Shown in pieces: positions 1 to 23,645 of a stretch of 64,000 nucleotides of DNA; position 1 is the stretch's first letter; each line of letters opens with the position of its first letter. The DNA is from Solea solea (Eukaryota; Chordata; Actinopteri; Pleuronectiformes; Soleidae). The notes under the pieces were generated by a model. It was given only the letters and a program-made list of their open reading frames with translations, ran no database searches and was not told the origin of the DNA. The translations under genes were made by a program, and so were the position numbers. The stretch lies in assembly GCF_958295425.1 (NCBI RefSeq), contig NC_081136.1, positions 22,388,890 through 22,452,889 of the forward strand, in the 5' to 3' direction.

Positions 1-326
1 GGCTTAAGATGAAGCACATTAAGGTCATGGAGAGGCCTAGCCAGTATCCAGACCCAGAAAATCTGAAGAGGGAGCTGAAGCTTCGAGTTGCTAAGCAACA
101 GCCTCAAAACCTTAAGGATTTGGAGAGGATCTGCAAGAGCAAAATTCCTCCTGAGATGTGTGCAAACCTGGTGATCAACTACAAGAGACGTCTGACCTCT
201 GTACTTGCCAACAAGGGTTTCTCCATCAAGAACTTAGTAATGTTTTGATAGGGGTTCACCCACTGTTTGTCAGTGGGTGAACTTACAAAAACAGAGAGGG
301 ATCAAATACTTATTTCCTCCACTGTA
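1..326 (+). mobile_element. Tc1-like DNA transposon, 3' end fragment
   Basis: The right end of a Tc1/mariner-type element, cut by the window edge. It holds the C-terminal coding part of the transposase (9-248) and then a terminal sequence with the motif TTATTTCCTCCACTGTA, which I recognise as the end of common fish Tc1 elements. The end falls at a TA dinucleotide (325-326), the usual Tc1 target site. The left end and most of the transposase lie outside the window. Confidence 0.85.
9..248 (+). pseudogene. Tc1 transposase C-terminal fragment
   Basis: About 79 codons are open and match the last part of Tc1-family transposases: a region like the proline-rich stretch before the final catalytic residue ([14 protein letters not shown]), then [16 protein letters not shown] and the tail NKGFSIKN. 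The DDE catalytic core would lie upstream, outside the window. The usual tryptophans and the SPDLNPIE-type wording have decayed (SQYPDPENL), so the copy is probably inactive. Nothing in the context suggests host use. Confidence 0.8.
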
Positions 327-2782
327 TATAGACAGAATGCCGGGAGGTAAGGAAAAACTTGTAAAATGTTGTAGCCACTTGAACAAAAGTTTGCTTATGT
401 CTACGACACTGTAAGTATATGTTAGCTGCATTTCTTTGATGTTAGAAAGACTGTCCTCGACAGGAAAACTTGAGCTGCTTTGTAAACCAGTCGCTCCCTA
501 CACCAAAGTCCATAGAGAAAATCAACAGCACACAGGAGTTGTTGATCCACTGTTGCCTCAATCATCATCAGTGTTATTTTGTGTATGAAATCCTTCATTC
601 GGATTTACATAAGAGACCCAACCTTATTAAACAAGGCAGCAGCTTCTTTGTCCCCATGATGAAACAAACTTTACAACTTTACAATCTTTAGTTTCCAGGC
701 AGGTAGTATGTGGTAAATATAATGTTTTTTTGATAAGCCTGAGAGCAAGTGTCCATGTCTCAGGCTGGTTCCTGGCAACAAAGTCACTGCTTGTTAACAA
801 GTGGTCTCTGGGGAGCTCAGGGTAAAAATATGCCACTAAAATCCACAAGAAACACATTAAGATGTTTATGTGATATCAAAAACACTGACACAGACAGGAC
901 AGTAAAATAAAAACAAGGAAGTAGAGGCTGAACTGAGCACCAATACACACATATTAGCTGGTCCTTCTTGGACCACCCATGTCTGCACTGATGCTCCTGC
1001 AAGGTGTTTTACATAACAGCATGTGTCGTAGGAGAACAACAATAAGTACAAAAGGAAGGAAAAGGACAAGCTGCCTGGGTGTCCTGTAGGGGCCACTTTA
1101 AGGGTCAAAGATCACCGCAGGTGTTGTTTAGACTTAACTGTCAAAGTGCTGAACAGGGGTTGTTTGTTTTAATGAAGTATCCTCAAAAGCCCATGATGTC
1201 AATCTGTAGACCATGTACAGTATAATACCTCTTTTTAAGGATTACAGGTGTACCCCATATTATCAGATTAAAACGGCACGTAGTAATTAAAACCAAATCA
1301 TCACTTTAGTTATTTTTGTCTTAATTGGGGGAAAGAAATTGTTGTATTAATATTTTAACCTAATGTGATATTTCTGGGCTACTAGATATACTATACAATT
1401 TGTCACATTTATATATAAAAATATGAACTGAGAAAATAAACTAATAATCAGACTAATGACTAACAAAAATAGAAATCAGATGCAGACCTAGTAACATTGA
1501 AATTTGAAACTTTCCATAGACACATATGACATATTTTATATGTTTTCTGCAATTTGCAAATCATTTTTTCATTCAAGCTTTGGTTCAATATTTACTGTGT
1601 GATTGTTTAAATCAAGATGGAGCATTAGCACGAGATATAATCAACAATACTAAATACTACACTCTAGTGCAAATATATTGTTCCTAACATTTATTGAATG
1701 CTTTTTAATCGGGCTGTTTCAGTTTGTGCTACACTGTTATCTGTATATCAAGGAGCTTCTGTGGTCTGATGTCTTCATGAATTTCTTGAGATCAATTCAT
1801 AATGCAGTTATTCCATGCTCCAATTCTCAGGTCCGCTTTTTAACTTGTGAAAACAAAGTTGGCCTGGCTGACGGTGAGATCATCCCACCAGCCGTTCAAG
1901 CAGCCAGAGTGTATACGTCAACAGTTTTGTATTCTTTCAAAGTGTCTTTGAATGACAGAGAAACCTAATCCCCACTTACTTTTTATAATTTGCCTGTGGA
2001 CAGATGAGCAACAACTCAACATTTGAAACTGAATTCTTCAAAGAGTACGAGAACTCTTTTTATCTTCCGTTTTATGTGCACTGTTCTGTACAGCTGAAGG
2101 GGTCTCGTAAGGCAGTAAATATGTCAGAGTAGATGCACACACTGCGTTCTCATATCTGAGTGACATAATTACATCACCATCGGAATTTGTGCTTTCTACA
2201 TTGGGGCTAATACATAATAAAGGGGACCTTATCACAATTACACACACTCAAATCTTAAAATCCCTTTCAAGTATAAAATATACAGCCTAGAAGCACATCA
2301 CACTGTCTGAAGTAATAACTGTGTGGTCCAGCAGTTGTCATTGTGAGCACAGCTTGGGGTTAAAGCCATTTTAAATGCCCTCTTGACTTATCACCAAGTG
2401 AAGTTTTGTTGGAAACTGTGGGCCTAATGCTAATTTCTTCCTCCTATGTGGCACAAATCAGACATAATCCATGATGGAGTAAGAAGGGAAAAAAAACAAA
2501 GGGATTCAGATATCGTCAGATCGGTTTCAGGCCTCATTCTTATGTGGAAATTAATCAGATATGAATCAAATAATGTGCCTATACATCCACAATGTAACCC
2601 CATCAATGGAACTTGTGCATCCTTAAAAATAAGTCAGCGGTGAATGACGTAAATATACGTGTACACCATCTGTGATTACTCTCTTTCAACGGGTACAAAG
2701 GAGGATGGAGGCAGGCAAGGATTTCTAAATTGAATAATAAAATCACTTTCCCTTCAGTTTAGGCCTACTTACCACTGTATGG
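327..2782. other. Intergenic, no gene seen
   Basis: AT-rich sequence with only short, unconvincing open frames on both strands. No splice-bounded exon or recognised protein was found. No clear repeat border was seen apart from the Tc1 end to the left. Confidence 0.5.
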
Positions 2783-3047
2783 CTGCAACTATTAATCGAT
2801 TATTCATTATCATCAACTATTTTGATAATGTATTAATCGGTTTGAGTGTTTTGGGTTTTTTTAATAATTCCAATAAGCTTTCTGATTTTTCAGCCTCTTG
2901 AATGTGAATGATTTCAGGTTTCATTGCTCCATTTGACAAAGAAATCATTAATACTAAAACATTCATGTTTGTGGACAAAACATGACATTTGAGATTTGGG
3001 AAACACTGATCAACATTTTTCAATATTATTTAGCTGCAGCACTAAAC
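2783..3047. repeat. MITE-like repeat with GCTGCAAC ends (family A)
   Basis: Starts GCTGCAACTATTAATCGATT and ends with an inverted partner near TTTAGCTGCAGC. The interior carries the AACTATTTTGATAAT and CATGACATTTGAGA words found in the copies at 18806, 33597 and 55622. This is a non-autonomous DNA transposon of a common teleost type (probably hAT-like). No coding capacity. Confidence 0.65.
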
Positions 3048-4982
3048 CATTTGGTGGTCAGTAGCTAGGCCAATCCAGTGGGTTGTCTCCTAGTATAAAC
3101 GTTAACTAGTATACATGCAGATAAGCAGGTCCTACCAAAAAAAATTAAATAAAAAAAGACAACATATTAGAATTGAGCATCAAGATCTGCAGTGTAAATG
3201 CAACCTGAAGCATCTGGAAAACGTTGTTTGGAAGTTTTTACTTCTACACCAACAAATCTGTGGAAGTCACCTGTGGCTGTTAGCTTAGCTATTAGCTCTA
3301 CCTGAATGAGGCAGCAGAGGAAGCATCACAGACAGGCAGCGCAATGAGTGTCTTCAACCCCAGCCCTTGACCTGTCCTGTGATTTGGACCAGCGACCCTC
3401 CAGTTACAATCCAATTCCGCATGTGTGGGGTTAAGGAGTGATTGTATTGTCTTTGAAGGAATAACATGTCACATTATATTTGTTTGAACTTGATTTTTGG
3501 ACAAAATGACATGTCATGTCAGGATTTGGCTGACATACACAAATACGGGAATGGCATTACATGGACGATTTCACACACCTGCTACTGAACAAATTTCAAG
3601 GGAAAACACTGCTATGTCTCATTTCACATGTAGTCAATTACTTAGAAAGCTGCTAACCCCCATGTGTGTGACTTTTCATGAATACCTGATTGCCATCAAC
3701 ACACATTCCTCTCTCTCTACCGGAAGACCTAGGACAAAGGTCGTTTCTGTTTCTGTACCTGGTAAGTGCTCCCCATGAGTCAGTGGATGAGCATCCCGAC
3801 TAGCCCTGCCTTTGTTTGTTAAAGCTGGCCAACACTGAAACTGACTCCACCTGTACACACATGTCCTTCCTGTGCATTACCTCCTGATACCAATACACAC
3901 TCTCTCACATATTACCATGTTTCTGGCAGAAAGAGAATCATTAACACGGTCTCCTGGAGTCATTGCTGCTGTTTATTAACCGTTATATTAAGTCAAGTGA
4001 AAAGTGTTTCCATTTTAGGTAAAAAAAAAAAAATAAATACACACACCAACAACTTTCATATTATATTTCTCTGCCCACTTATTGTAATTTGAATCACTCT
4101 GCTTTACATGGACAGTAAACTTACTATGCCCAATTCATGGTTGAATTTTGCACACGCTTGGTAACAACACCACCACTCAAAATTTAAAAAAAAACACCCA
4201 TGGCCAGTCAAGTATATGGAATGCCAGTTTCACTTGGGAAACCAAGCCTTATTTTCTTTAACTCGACATTTATGTTTTTTCCCCCTCCATAAATTTTGTT
4301 TTTTATTAAAAGGTCAAATGTTGGGTGATGTTCTTTCCATGTTTGTCTGCCGAGCCAGTCGGGCACTGGGCAGGGCTGGGACACTTTGGCACACAGCATG
4401 GAAAGCCTTTTAAAAGGGTTCAGCAGAATTGCTCTGGGGGCTTTATTATTATTATTATTATCCCAGAATGTACTGATTACTATGATGTTTGCCAACAGTT
4501 TGAGAGCTCGCCAGAAAAATGTCCTTTTATCGATGTGAATGAGCTCTGGGACAGTGTTCAAACCCTGGTCGTAGGTATGGCAAATACACTGAGGACATTA
4601 CATTATTATTTTTCTTTGGAAAATAATACAAACGTTCGAGAAACATTGCCTGATCACATGGTTTCTTTCCTCCTTAGAAATTTCAAAGGTTACTATTTAA
4701 ACAGAGATGCAGCAATAAACTATGCTTGTTTGCTAAAACTCATATCTTCTCCATTTATATGTCCTTTTCTGCTGCTGTATGCAAACAAACAAAAACGTCC
4801 CGTACTTCAAAGAAACCTAAATAAATGACAGATTCTACAAGAGAGTTGGAAATGGAATGCAATAAAACCCGTGTAAATATCAGCAGAGAGTTTCAGATAC
4901 AGAGAGACAATTAATAATCCAATGACAGGACCTGTGGATGAAAATAAACAATCAACTATTTTTCCATCTGTCCCTCTGATCT

Positions 4983-5460
4983 AGGGCTGCACGGACAAAT
5001 CATTTTCATTATCGATGACTCTGTTGTTTACTTATATTATATTATTGATATTTGGTTTATAAAATATCAGAATATGATGAAAAATTTTAATTAGTTTGAC
5101 CCTAATCTCAAGGCACCTTTGAACAAACTAACACAAGCAAAGGAACCAGAGCAGATTCATATTTAAGACACTGAAATCACATAATTTGATTTACAAAGAT
5201 TAAATCAAATCAGTTATCAGATAATAACTGATTGCAGCTATACTCTGATGCCTCCACGAGGACATGGAGGACAACACTAAAAAGAGCATTACAAAGTTGA
5301 ACTGAACCCGAGAGTGCTTAGCAGATTGTAGTCAGTCACATCGAACACATATTTTTCTTAGTGAAATTGAGGTTTTTAGAGTTGCAACAAGTGATTGATT
5401 ATTAACCCATTACTAAATTTTGTAAACTATTTTGATAATAGATTAAATGTATGGCTTTGT
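4983..5460. repeat. Degenerate family A repeat pieces
   Basis: Two broken copies of the same family. One begins at AGGGCTGCACGGACAAATCA (about 4983-5100). The other begins at GAGTTGCAACAAGTGATTGA (about 5377-5460). Each keeps the alternating ATTAATCGAT-like terminal words. Borders are approximate and there is no open frame. Confidence 0.45.
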
Positions 5461-6065
5461 TAGGAATGCACAATATTGGACTTGTTGCCAATATATGGGG
5501 AGTGCTTTGGCCGATAACCGATACCAATATTGATATATGGGTGTTTTCTTCTACTGTGCCCAATTGCAAAGGTCATTTAGTCTCCTCCGTAGTGAAATGA
5601 ACATGATATTTCACACATTCATGTCTCAGCAGATGTAGATATCAATCTTCTTCATTGAGCAAAATATATAAACATAAAAAGAAAATAGTTGTAGAGGGCA
5701 CAACCATAGAAGACAAGAAGGTAGCAGCCTATTCAGCCTACTGTTTATAGTCATTAGTCATATAGAGGGATCTTGGTGTGTTGATAACACATTTTAAAAC
5801 CAATATTGGCCAAACCCGATGTTGTGCTGTTTTTACTGCTGAAAATATGTACTGTTAAAAAGAGTGTTGTCATGATAGTATAATATTTGGGCCACATCAT
5901 AACATAAAATGGCTGCTGATGTTGATGATGACACGTAGCGGCAGCGACAAACATCTGCCTTTTCAAGGCTTATTGCACTCCTCTTTATACAGCGTCAATG
6001 TAGATTCACTTTAATAAAGCCAGCATGCAGAAAACTTCAGGTTACCTATAATGACCGTCTGTGGA

Positions 6066-6447
6066 TTAGGGCTGCAAAAATTAGCGGATTAATCGATTAT
6101 TAACAGATCACTAAATTAATCGTCAACTATTTCCATAATCAGCTATTCGGTTTTAGAGGAGGGGGTTATAACAGGAATAGCGATATGATATCAGAGGTAA
6201 TGGTCATTTTTACATCATTATTCTCATTTTCATTTGAAAAACATATTTTAAAAATGGTTACTGTGTGATATATGTGCAGCTCTGTGAGAAACAAAGATGT
6301 TCTCTTCAGTCTGTGTAATAAGATGTGTATCGATCAACACAACAGATTTTGGCTTTAAACAATATTGCGCCTCTTGCGATTTGAAAATTGCAGTAGGTTG
6401 TATTGTTATTTCGATAACATTTTTGATTAATGGTTCAGCCCTAGTGG
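6066..6447. repeat. Composite non-autonomous DNA transposon (hAT-like)
   Basis: Begins TTAGGGCTGCAAAAATTAGC at about 6066 and ends TTAATGGTTCAGCCCTAG at about 6447, so CTAGGGCT-type ends face each other. From about 6170 the interior resembles 32499-32760, sharing TGTGAGAAACAAAG and TTCTCATTTTCATTTGAA. This suggests one element with a second piece inside or beside it. Confidence 0.55.
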
Positions 6448-7051
6448 GAAGTTACTTATTTTTTCCACTATTTATTTACTTCATAATTTTTCTTGTGATT
6501 TACTTTAATTTGTTGTATATCTGTTAAGCACTTACAGCAGATGCATTAAGACCTAGAATCACATGATGAGCTGATGAGCTGATTTAAACAGGATAAACAG
6601 GGTAAAGACACACGACTGTACATGAATGCAAAAAGACAACAAAAATATTTCAAACTGTTGACAGAAACATACAAATTAAATATTAGACCAATGGGTGAAC
6701 ATTAAAGAAAAAAAGAAAAACAGTGGCAGGGCGCAGCATAATTATTTGCCTTTGCTGCCACCTTGTGGAGCATCGACGAAACAGCAAACGTGTGCACACT
6801 ACCAAACAATGTAAAACTATAAATGTACAGTATGTATTTTAATTACACGAGTAACAACGCCGTTTCTCTCTGGACTGTTGAAATATCACAATGTCGTCGT
6901 TAAAGAAATGACGCAGTTATAGTTCAGAAAGCTAACACGGTATGGTACGATAGCATGCCAGCCACTGCTAACCACCAATGCCCGCAGTCACTGGTGGTTC
7001 TGCTGCTAGTTTTTGCCGAAGCTTTTGGTCTCAGAACAAAGATGGACTCAC

Positions 7052-7191
7052 CGCCGCAAAGCACTGCTCCTAATACCCGGGGGAGAGTCCTCATCATCGG
7101 AAAACGTCCTCTTCAACTTCCTGGAGCTCGGTTGTCTTTTTAGTCTCTCGGGACAAGGAACGGCACCGTGGGCCTCGGGGGGTTCAGCCAT
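7052..7191 (-). CDS. Possible first coding exon of an unrecognised gene
   Basis: Read leftwards from ATG at 7189-7191, 46 codons stay open and meet a strong donor (CG|GTGAGTCC) at 7051. The peptide starts MAEPPEAHGAVPCPERLK and is followed by a basic stretch and an acidic serine patch (KRTFSDDEDSPPG), which looks like a nuclear regulatory protein or a phosphorylated linker. The sequence around it is CpG-rich, and upstream on this strand are a GC box and an inverted CCAAT box. I could not find a second exon further left, so the gene would run out of the window. I do not recognise the protein. Antisense frames here are open as well, so this could be a chance frame. Confidence 0.35.
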
Positions 7192-7380
7192 GTGAAGCAA
7201 CAGCGGCAGGGATTAGTGGTAATTTTATATTGTTGAAAAATGTTTAAAGGGAAACGACAACAACTAATTTCACTCCCGCAGCAGGGACTCGTGACTATGT
7301 TTGAATATGGCGGAAATCAAAAATCCGTCCAATGAGCGGAGGCAATGTAAATGAGTGGGCGGGGCATCTTCAGGGAAGCT
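7192..7380 (-). promoter_or_regulatory. Probable CpG-rich promoter for the 7.1-kb exon
   Basis: CpG-rich sequence holding GTCCAATGAG (7327-7336, an inverted CCAAT box for a minus-strand gene) and GGGCGGGGC (7358-7366, an Sp1-type GC box). Most of the DNA around it is AT-rich, so this stands out as a promoter-like island. Confidence 0.35.
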
Positions 7381-8439
7381 GATGTCGCATAAATGACATT
7401 ATATGTAAATCTTTTAAAAGATTTAAAAAGTTTTTGTGTACTTTTTAAATCTGTCATTTTTCTTTGTTAGCATTTATCGTATAAAATTGTATTCATTTGT
7501 TCTCTTCCATCTATTTGAACTATTTATTTATTCTACTTGTAGTCTCCCTTGTAACTTGTATTTATTTTTATATTTCATCACAAATTCTTCTATTTTATCA
7601 TTGCAGCATGAATTTTTGAATCAGAGTATTATCTCAGCTTTTATTTACCTTGTTTATCCTTACATTTTAGATGATTCTACTATCTTTTTATTTGCTTTTT
7701 TATGTTACACCCCTCGTCTTTTATTCCTGCTGATTTTTCTTATTAGTATTTTTATTCTCTGATGCCGTTTCCTCAATTTCTGTTTATTTTTATCTGTTGG
7801 CAAATGAGGCTGATGTGCCCTTTGTTTACATTAAAAATCCTGTATGAATAAAATCTGATTGATTTTACTGATGTATTTGTTAAGTATTGAACATTGACAC
7901 ATTTTTAATCACATTTTTTATGGAGTAGTGGGGACACACGGGGAACAAGGGAAAAACACTGGTTAGTGTTTGTTGGAAAAAGAAGGATGATCTAAACAAT
8001 GAATGGTTGTATTTTTTTGACAATGTTTGATGGGATGGTCTGCACTAAAATGACACATTATACATCCTTAAAAGTTTGTAATGTCATGAGACAGTATTAA
8101 ACTTAAATTGACAAAAATGTAGTCTAAATTAAAAACTAATTTGAGATTTATGCCTCCTTGTACTTGCAGATCCAGGATCATGTTCACGCTACACAGCCAC
8201 AAGGTGGGTGAATGATTACGGCGGTAGGTGATAGATTGTAGATTATCTTTAGAACAAGTGTGTTCAGATATAAAATGCATATATTACTACTGTTACTGGA
8301 CAACCATTCAGATTTACATTTGATCATCTCTGTCAGCTACAAATTTCAAATTTTCAAATGACACAAAACGACAAAGAAAAACATGCGAGATGTTATGGAG
8401 GTTATGGATTTAAATTAAGAGCATTACAGGTCGAATTGG
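7381..8439. other. Intergenic between the 7.1-kb exon and rint1
   Basis: T-rich, low-complexity DNA on the plus strand (about 7430-7860), then unremarkable sequence. No splice-bounded exon was seen. Confidence 0.5.
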
Positions 8440-8445
8440 TTTATT
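8440..8445 (-). terminator. Candidate poly(A) signal of rint1
   Basis: AATAAA on the minus strand, about 155 bases past the rint1 stop codon. It is the closest canonical hexamer I saw. Confidence 0.45.
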
Positions 8446-8598
8446 ACACAAACCCACAAAATTCACTAGACCAGCTCCCTCATGACCAGACTAGATGCTC
8501 ATTGGCCCCCAGACCATTTGAGTTTGACACCCCTGGTTTAAAGGAACTCAGAAAAAACATTTATGTGCGATACGCACACACCGACAATGGAGGGAGTG

Positions 8599-20038
<11,440 letters not shown>

Positions 20039-20350
20039 CTTTCCTCTCTGGCGACGCTGTCAACAAATTTGCTAACGCAGAGCGGAGAGAAGGCGCTCGT
20101 TTAGATACTGCGCGTATACCGCGGGCGGTCACACTGCCTCTTTTACGCGTCGTGGCGTGTCAATGTATGCGTGAACTCCACGTACACTTATGTCGTCTCA
20201 CAATGAGCGATGCGCGTTTACAGTTACCTTGGTGAAATAAAACATGGACCTATTTTCTATGTGCATCACCGACGCTGTGTTCACGGGACACACTGAGGAA
20301 GAAAACAAGGCCACCTTTCCTCAAAAGATGCTACGTAGGCACTTGAGAGT
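20039..20350 (-). promoter_or_regulatory. CpG-rich promoter region of rint1
   Basis: Directly upstream of the rint1 start, with many CpGs (GCGCGTATACCGCGGGCGG, ACGCGTCGTGGCGTG) in an otherwise AT-rich setting. No TATA box was seen, as expected for a housekeeping gene. Confidence 0.5.
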
Positions 20351-22776
20351 CTAACGGATACACGTCATCATGCACTTGTTGTTTTTCCTTTTTTGTTTTT
20401 TAAATAAACTTTGTTTGAAACAGTCAACGATTACAAACAATTGTAGACAGAAAACAGATATTGACAAAGCGGTTAAATAAAATAATATCAAACACATAAA
20501 ATAAGTAAAGTGGGAAAGTATGCAAGATTAATGATAATAATAACAATTAAACATTGCACATATATTAAGATTTTGGCTGCCTTGTGTTCCATACAGGAGC
20601 AATGGTTGAAATGTACTGCTCCATTTCTACTGTGAGTACCAGGAAATGGGGTTTCCTGCTTGGAAAAAATGTGCATTTATAAATATGAAATTTGCCAAGA
20701 ATGAAGAAGAATGAATGTATATATCGATTTGGCAATCGATAAGGAAAAATGCATCATTTTTGTTTGTGATCATCAGCCTAATATAATATCTCTGTAGTAA
20801 AGAGAGATAACATGAAATGTCTTGCCAATGTTTCTGTGACCAAAATGAATGTGAGACAATTTCCGTCCCTGACAAGTGGCAGTGCTTGAATGTAATCATG
20901 AACTATTATATATGTATTATATTATAAATATATTATATTATATAACACTCTCCACAATTATCTCATTATCGTGGAAAAATCAAGCCTTGTTATCCAGAGA
21001 TAATGCATTCTCTCTCTTCATTGAGGGGTAAAACCTTCTTTCTTGAAATTTCTTTAATTTTATTTGTTAAAAAGAACATTTGGGGTATAGGGACTAGACT
21101 TTACCCAGTCTGTTATTAACAAAATTGTTCAGAAACAAAGACCTAATTTTAGAGTTCAAGCCTTTATTGGATGACAAACCTAAAGGTGGAGATGCTGACA
21201 AAGACAAACAGACATCAACCATCCTGAATAATGCAAAGGCCAGAAGGATTAGCATCTATAATATTCTTCCACCTGTTGATGGAAATAGGAAAGTTTGATT
21301 GGGATTTATTTGAATATTATTGTTACAGAGCAGAATGAAATTTAGACCACCTTGAAAGACATGATGAGGAATGAAGTTCCAGATTTTAGTAAGATTTTTA
21401 TTTTTTTATTTTTCCATAAGAAATTGTTTAGCATTTCATCAACCGATTTACAAATTGAATGATCAACACAATGATTGAGCAGTATAGGTTAGACGAGAGA
21501 TACCTCCCTGCCTTAGAAAGCAGAGCTCGACCTTTCAGAGACAAGTCTCTTTGGAACCACTGGTTAAGAACCTGTCTTTTCAATTATTGGGGAAAAGTTT
21601 AAAAAGTTTAAATTGCCTCTGGCCTTTCTATCTTTAGTAATATGGACACTAAGGTATGTGACAGAATTTCATACAGGGACATTACAGACTGAAGTTGCAG
21701 AATATGAATCTGTCCACATTTGTCAAGATTGAGGGAGAACACAGAAGCCTTGTGCCTCATAACACAGGATTAAAACAAATTGCTGTCTTTTTGATGAGTT
21801 TGCCAACATACACTAATACTTATTATTGTATATGTATTGTAATATAATCCTTAACTTGTGCTATCCTGCTTCCACTGTATATTAGAAAGCAAAATAAATA
21901 AACATTTGAAAGTATAAATAATGAATACATGACTAATTAAATACAGAAATAAGTAAAGAAATCATTATATTTTTTTATTACCACATTTATTTATTTATGT
22001 GTCTTACTAGCACCTGGTCTCCCTCCGAGATCGTTGGCATAAATAAATAAATAATTCTTGTCTTTATTCATTTATTATCTTTTATTTATTTCTCTATGTA
22101 TTTATTTACAGATATGTAATGTTTCAAAGGTTGAAGAAAGTGTAGGTTTTCGGAGGTCAGCAATTGAGAATATTAAAAGGAAAATGCTTTTACTTTATTA
22201 ATAATGCATCTCAAAATATTACCTTACACACTGATTGAAATTAGTAAAACTATCTCCCCATTGTTTTTTTGTTTTGTTTTTTGAAAAATAATTTGCATAT
22301 TCACTTTTTCACATCTACTATCTACTATAACACACACTTCCCTGCATGCAGCACACTATATCACAGTCTCTGCAAATTAATTAAGATGAAAAACCTCATT
22401 TAAGAAACGATATTTAAGTGCATAGACTCAAAACAAAGATGTAAACCTCAGAATAAAGAGAAACGACAACGCTCTAGTACAATAACAGTAAAAAAAAAAG
22501 TGTCTCAAAATATTGGTCACTAAATGACCTCAAAGTTAAAAGTTTCGGTGGCATCAAAGGGACGTTTTGTTTCTTGGAAAAGACATAAAACATCACACGG
22601 TGAAGTCATACAAGAAGAAGTTCCTGTGCTGTAAAAATGGACCAAAAAGGTCGAAGCATGTGCAGGTGCTGCCCACGAGCAAGTACGGCTGTAGCAGTCA
22701 CCCTATTACTCTGCAGGTCAGTCTGGATGTGACAACATGAGAACATCTGCCCAACAGCACTGTTCCTGCCCCCTCT

Positions 22777-22780
<4 letters not shown>

Positions 22781-22810
<30 letters not shown>
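22781..22810. repeat. GT microsatellite
   Basis: Fifteen uninterrupted GT units about 700 bases upstream of the prl2 start. Confidence 0.9.
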
Positions 22811-22812
<2 letters not shown>

Positions 22813-23099
22813 CGTGCAGCAGACTCACGTTGAACACCAGCGTCTGGTCATGTCTGAAACATTGATTCACGTGCACGTACAGCAGCATTTGAATCTGTAT
22901 ATTCATCCAAACAAAAACGTGTATTTTTAGACGAGGTTGAGCTTCATTTAAATTACTGTACAGTTATTATTGTTGTTTTCATCGGATATGAATATTATGT
23001 TTGTAAGTTAGCAGAATTTGTCAGTGGCTTGATACAAAGTAATTGCCATGTCATGGCCGATATACAGTATGTATGTTTGTATTGTTACAAAACACAGAG

Positions 23100-23215
23100 G
23101 TCATACGGTGCAGCAGTGGCTAGCATAGTTGCCTCACAGTAAGAGGGTCAATGCTTCAAGATCCTGGTGGGAGGAGTTTGACCTGTCCAGGGTTCCTCCC
23201 TTTGTCAGCTAGATT
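23100..23215 (+). repeat. Dispersed fish repeat (SINE/LINE-tail-like)
   Basis: GGTGCAGCAGTGGCTAGCATAG followed by TTGCCTCACAGTAAGAGGGTC matches a widespread teleost repeat. It is a degenerate copy about 300 bases upstream of prl2. Confidence 0.55.
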
Positions 23216-23430
23216 GGCTCCAGTGTATATGTACTGTATATACAGCATGCATGTTGTGTTCACCTGTGTTAACAGATCTTTAGACTAACACACTACTGCA
23301 GTGGTTTCATATGACTCACTGGACAGCTGCTAATATGTGCGTCCCTTTCCTTGGCACCGCCCCCTTTTGTCTCCTTCCCCCTCTCCCTCATCGATGTTAA
23401 AGAGTTAAATGGCGCGCTAGGGGATCCTCA

Positions 23431-23436
23431 CATAAA
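23431..23436 (+). promoter_or_regulatory. TATA-like box of prl2
   Basis: CATAAAG lies 80 bases before the chosen start codon, a plausible position for the pituitary-hormone-type TATA element with a short 5' UTR. No clear Pit-1 site was recognised. Confidence 0.35.
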
Positions 23437-23510
23437 GCTGCAGGGGTCTTTGAGCAGAGAAGAAGTCTCAGCACCCTCGGCTCCGAGCCCAAACCTCATC
23501 TGCACCCTGA

Positions 23511-23559
23511 ATGATGTCAGGAAACTTCAGATCAGGTAGGAATCACACACACACACACA

Positions 23560-23645
<86 letters not shown>

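Larger units (their letters stand above)
20351..23430. other. Intergenic between rint1 and prl2
   Basis: About 3 kb with no supported gene. It holds AT-rich low-complexity DNA, TTTA-rich blocks near 21970-22110, a GT microsatellite at 22781-22810, and a fish repeat at 23100-23215. A stretch around 21050-21600 reads like an old degraded copy of something, but I could not identify it. Confidence 0.5.

Noticed and set aside
4325..4828. 167-codon open frame on the plus strand
   Set aside because: Contains an isoleucine run from an ATT repeat, has no recognised domain or splice context, and lies in repeat-rich DNA.
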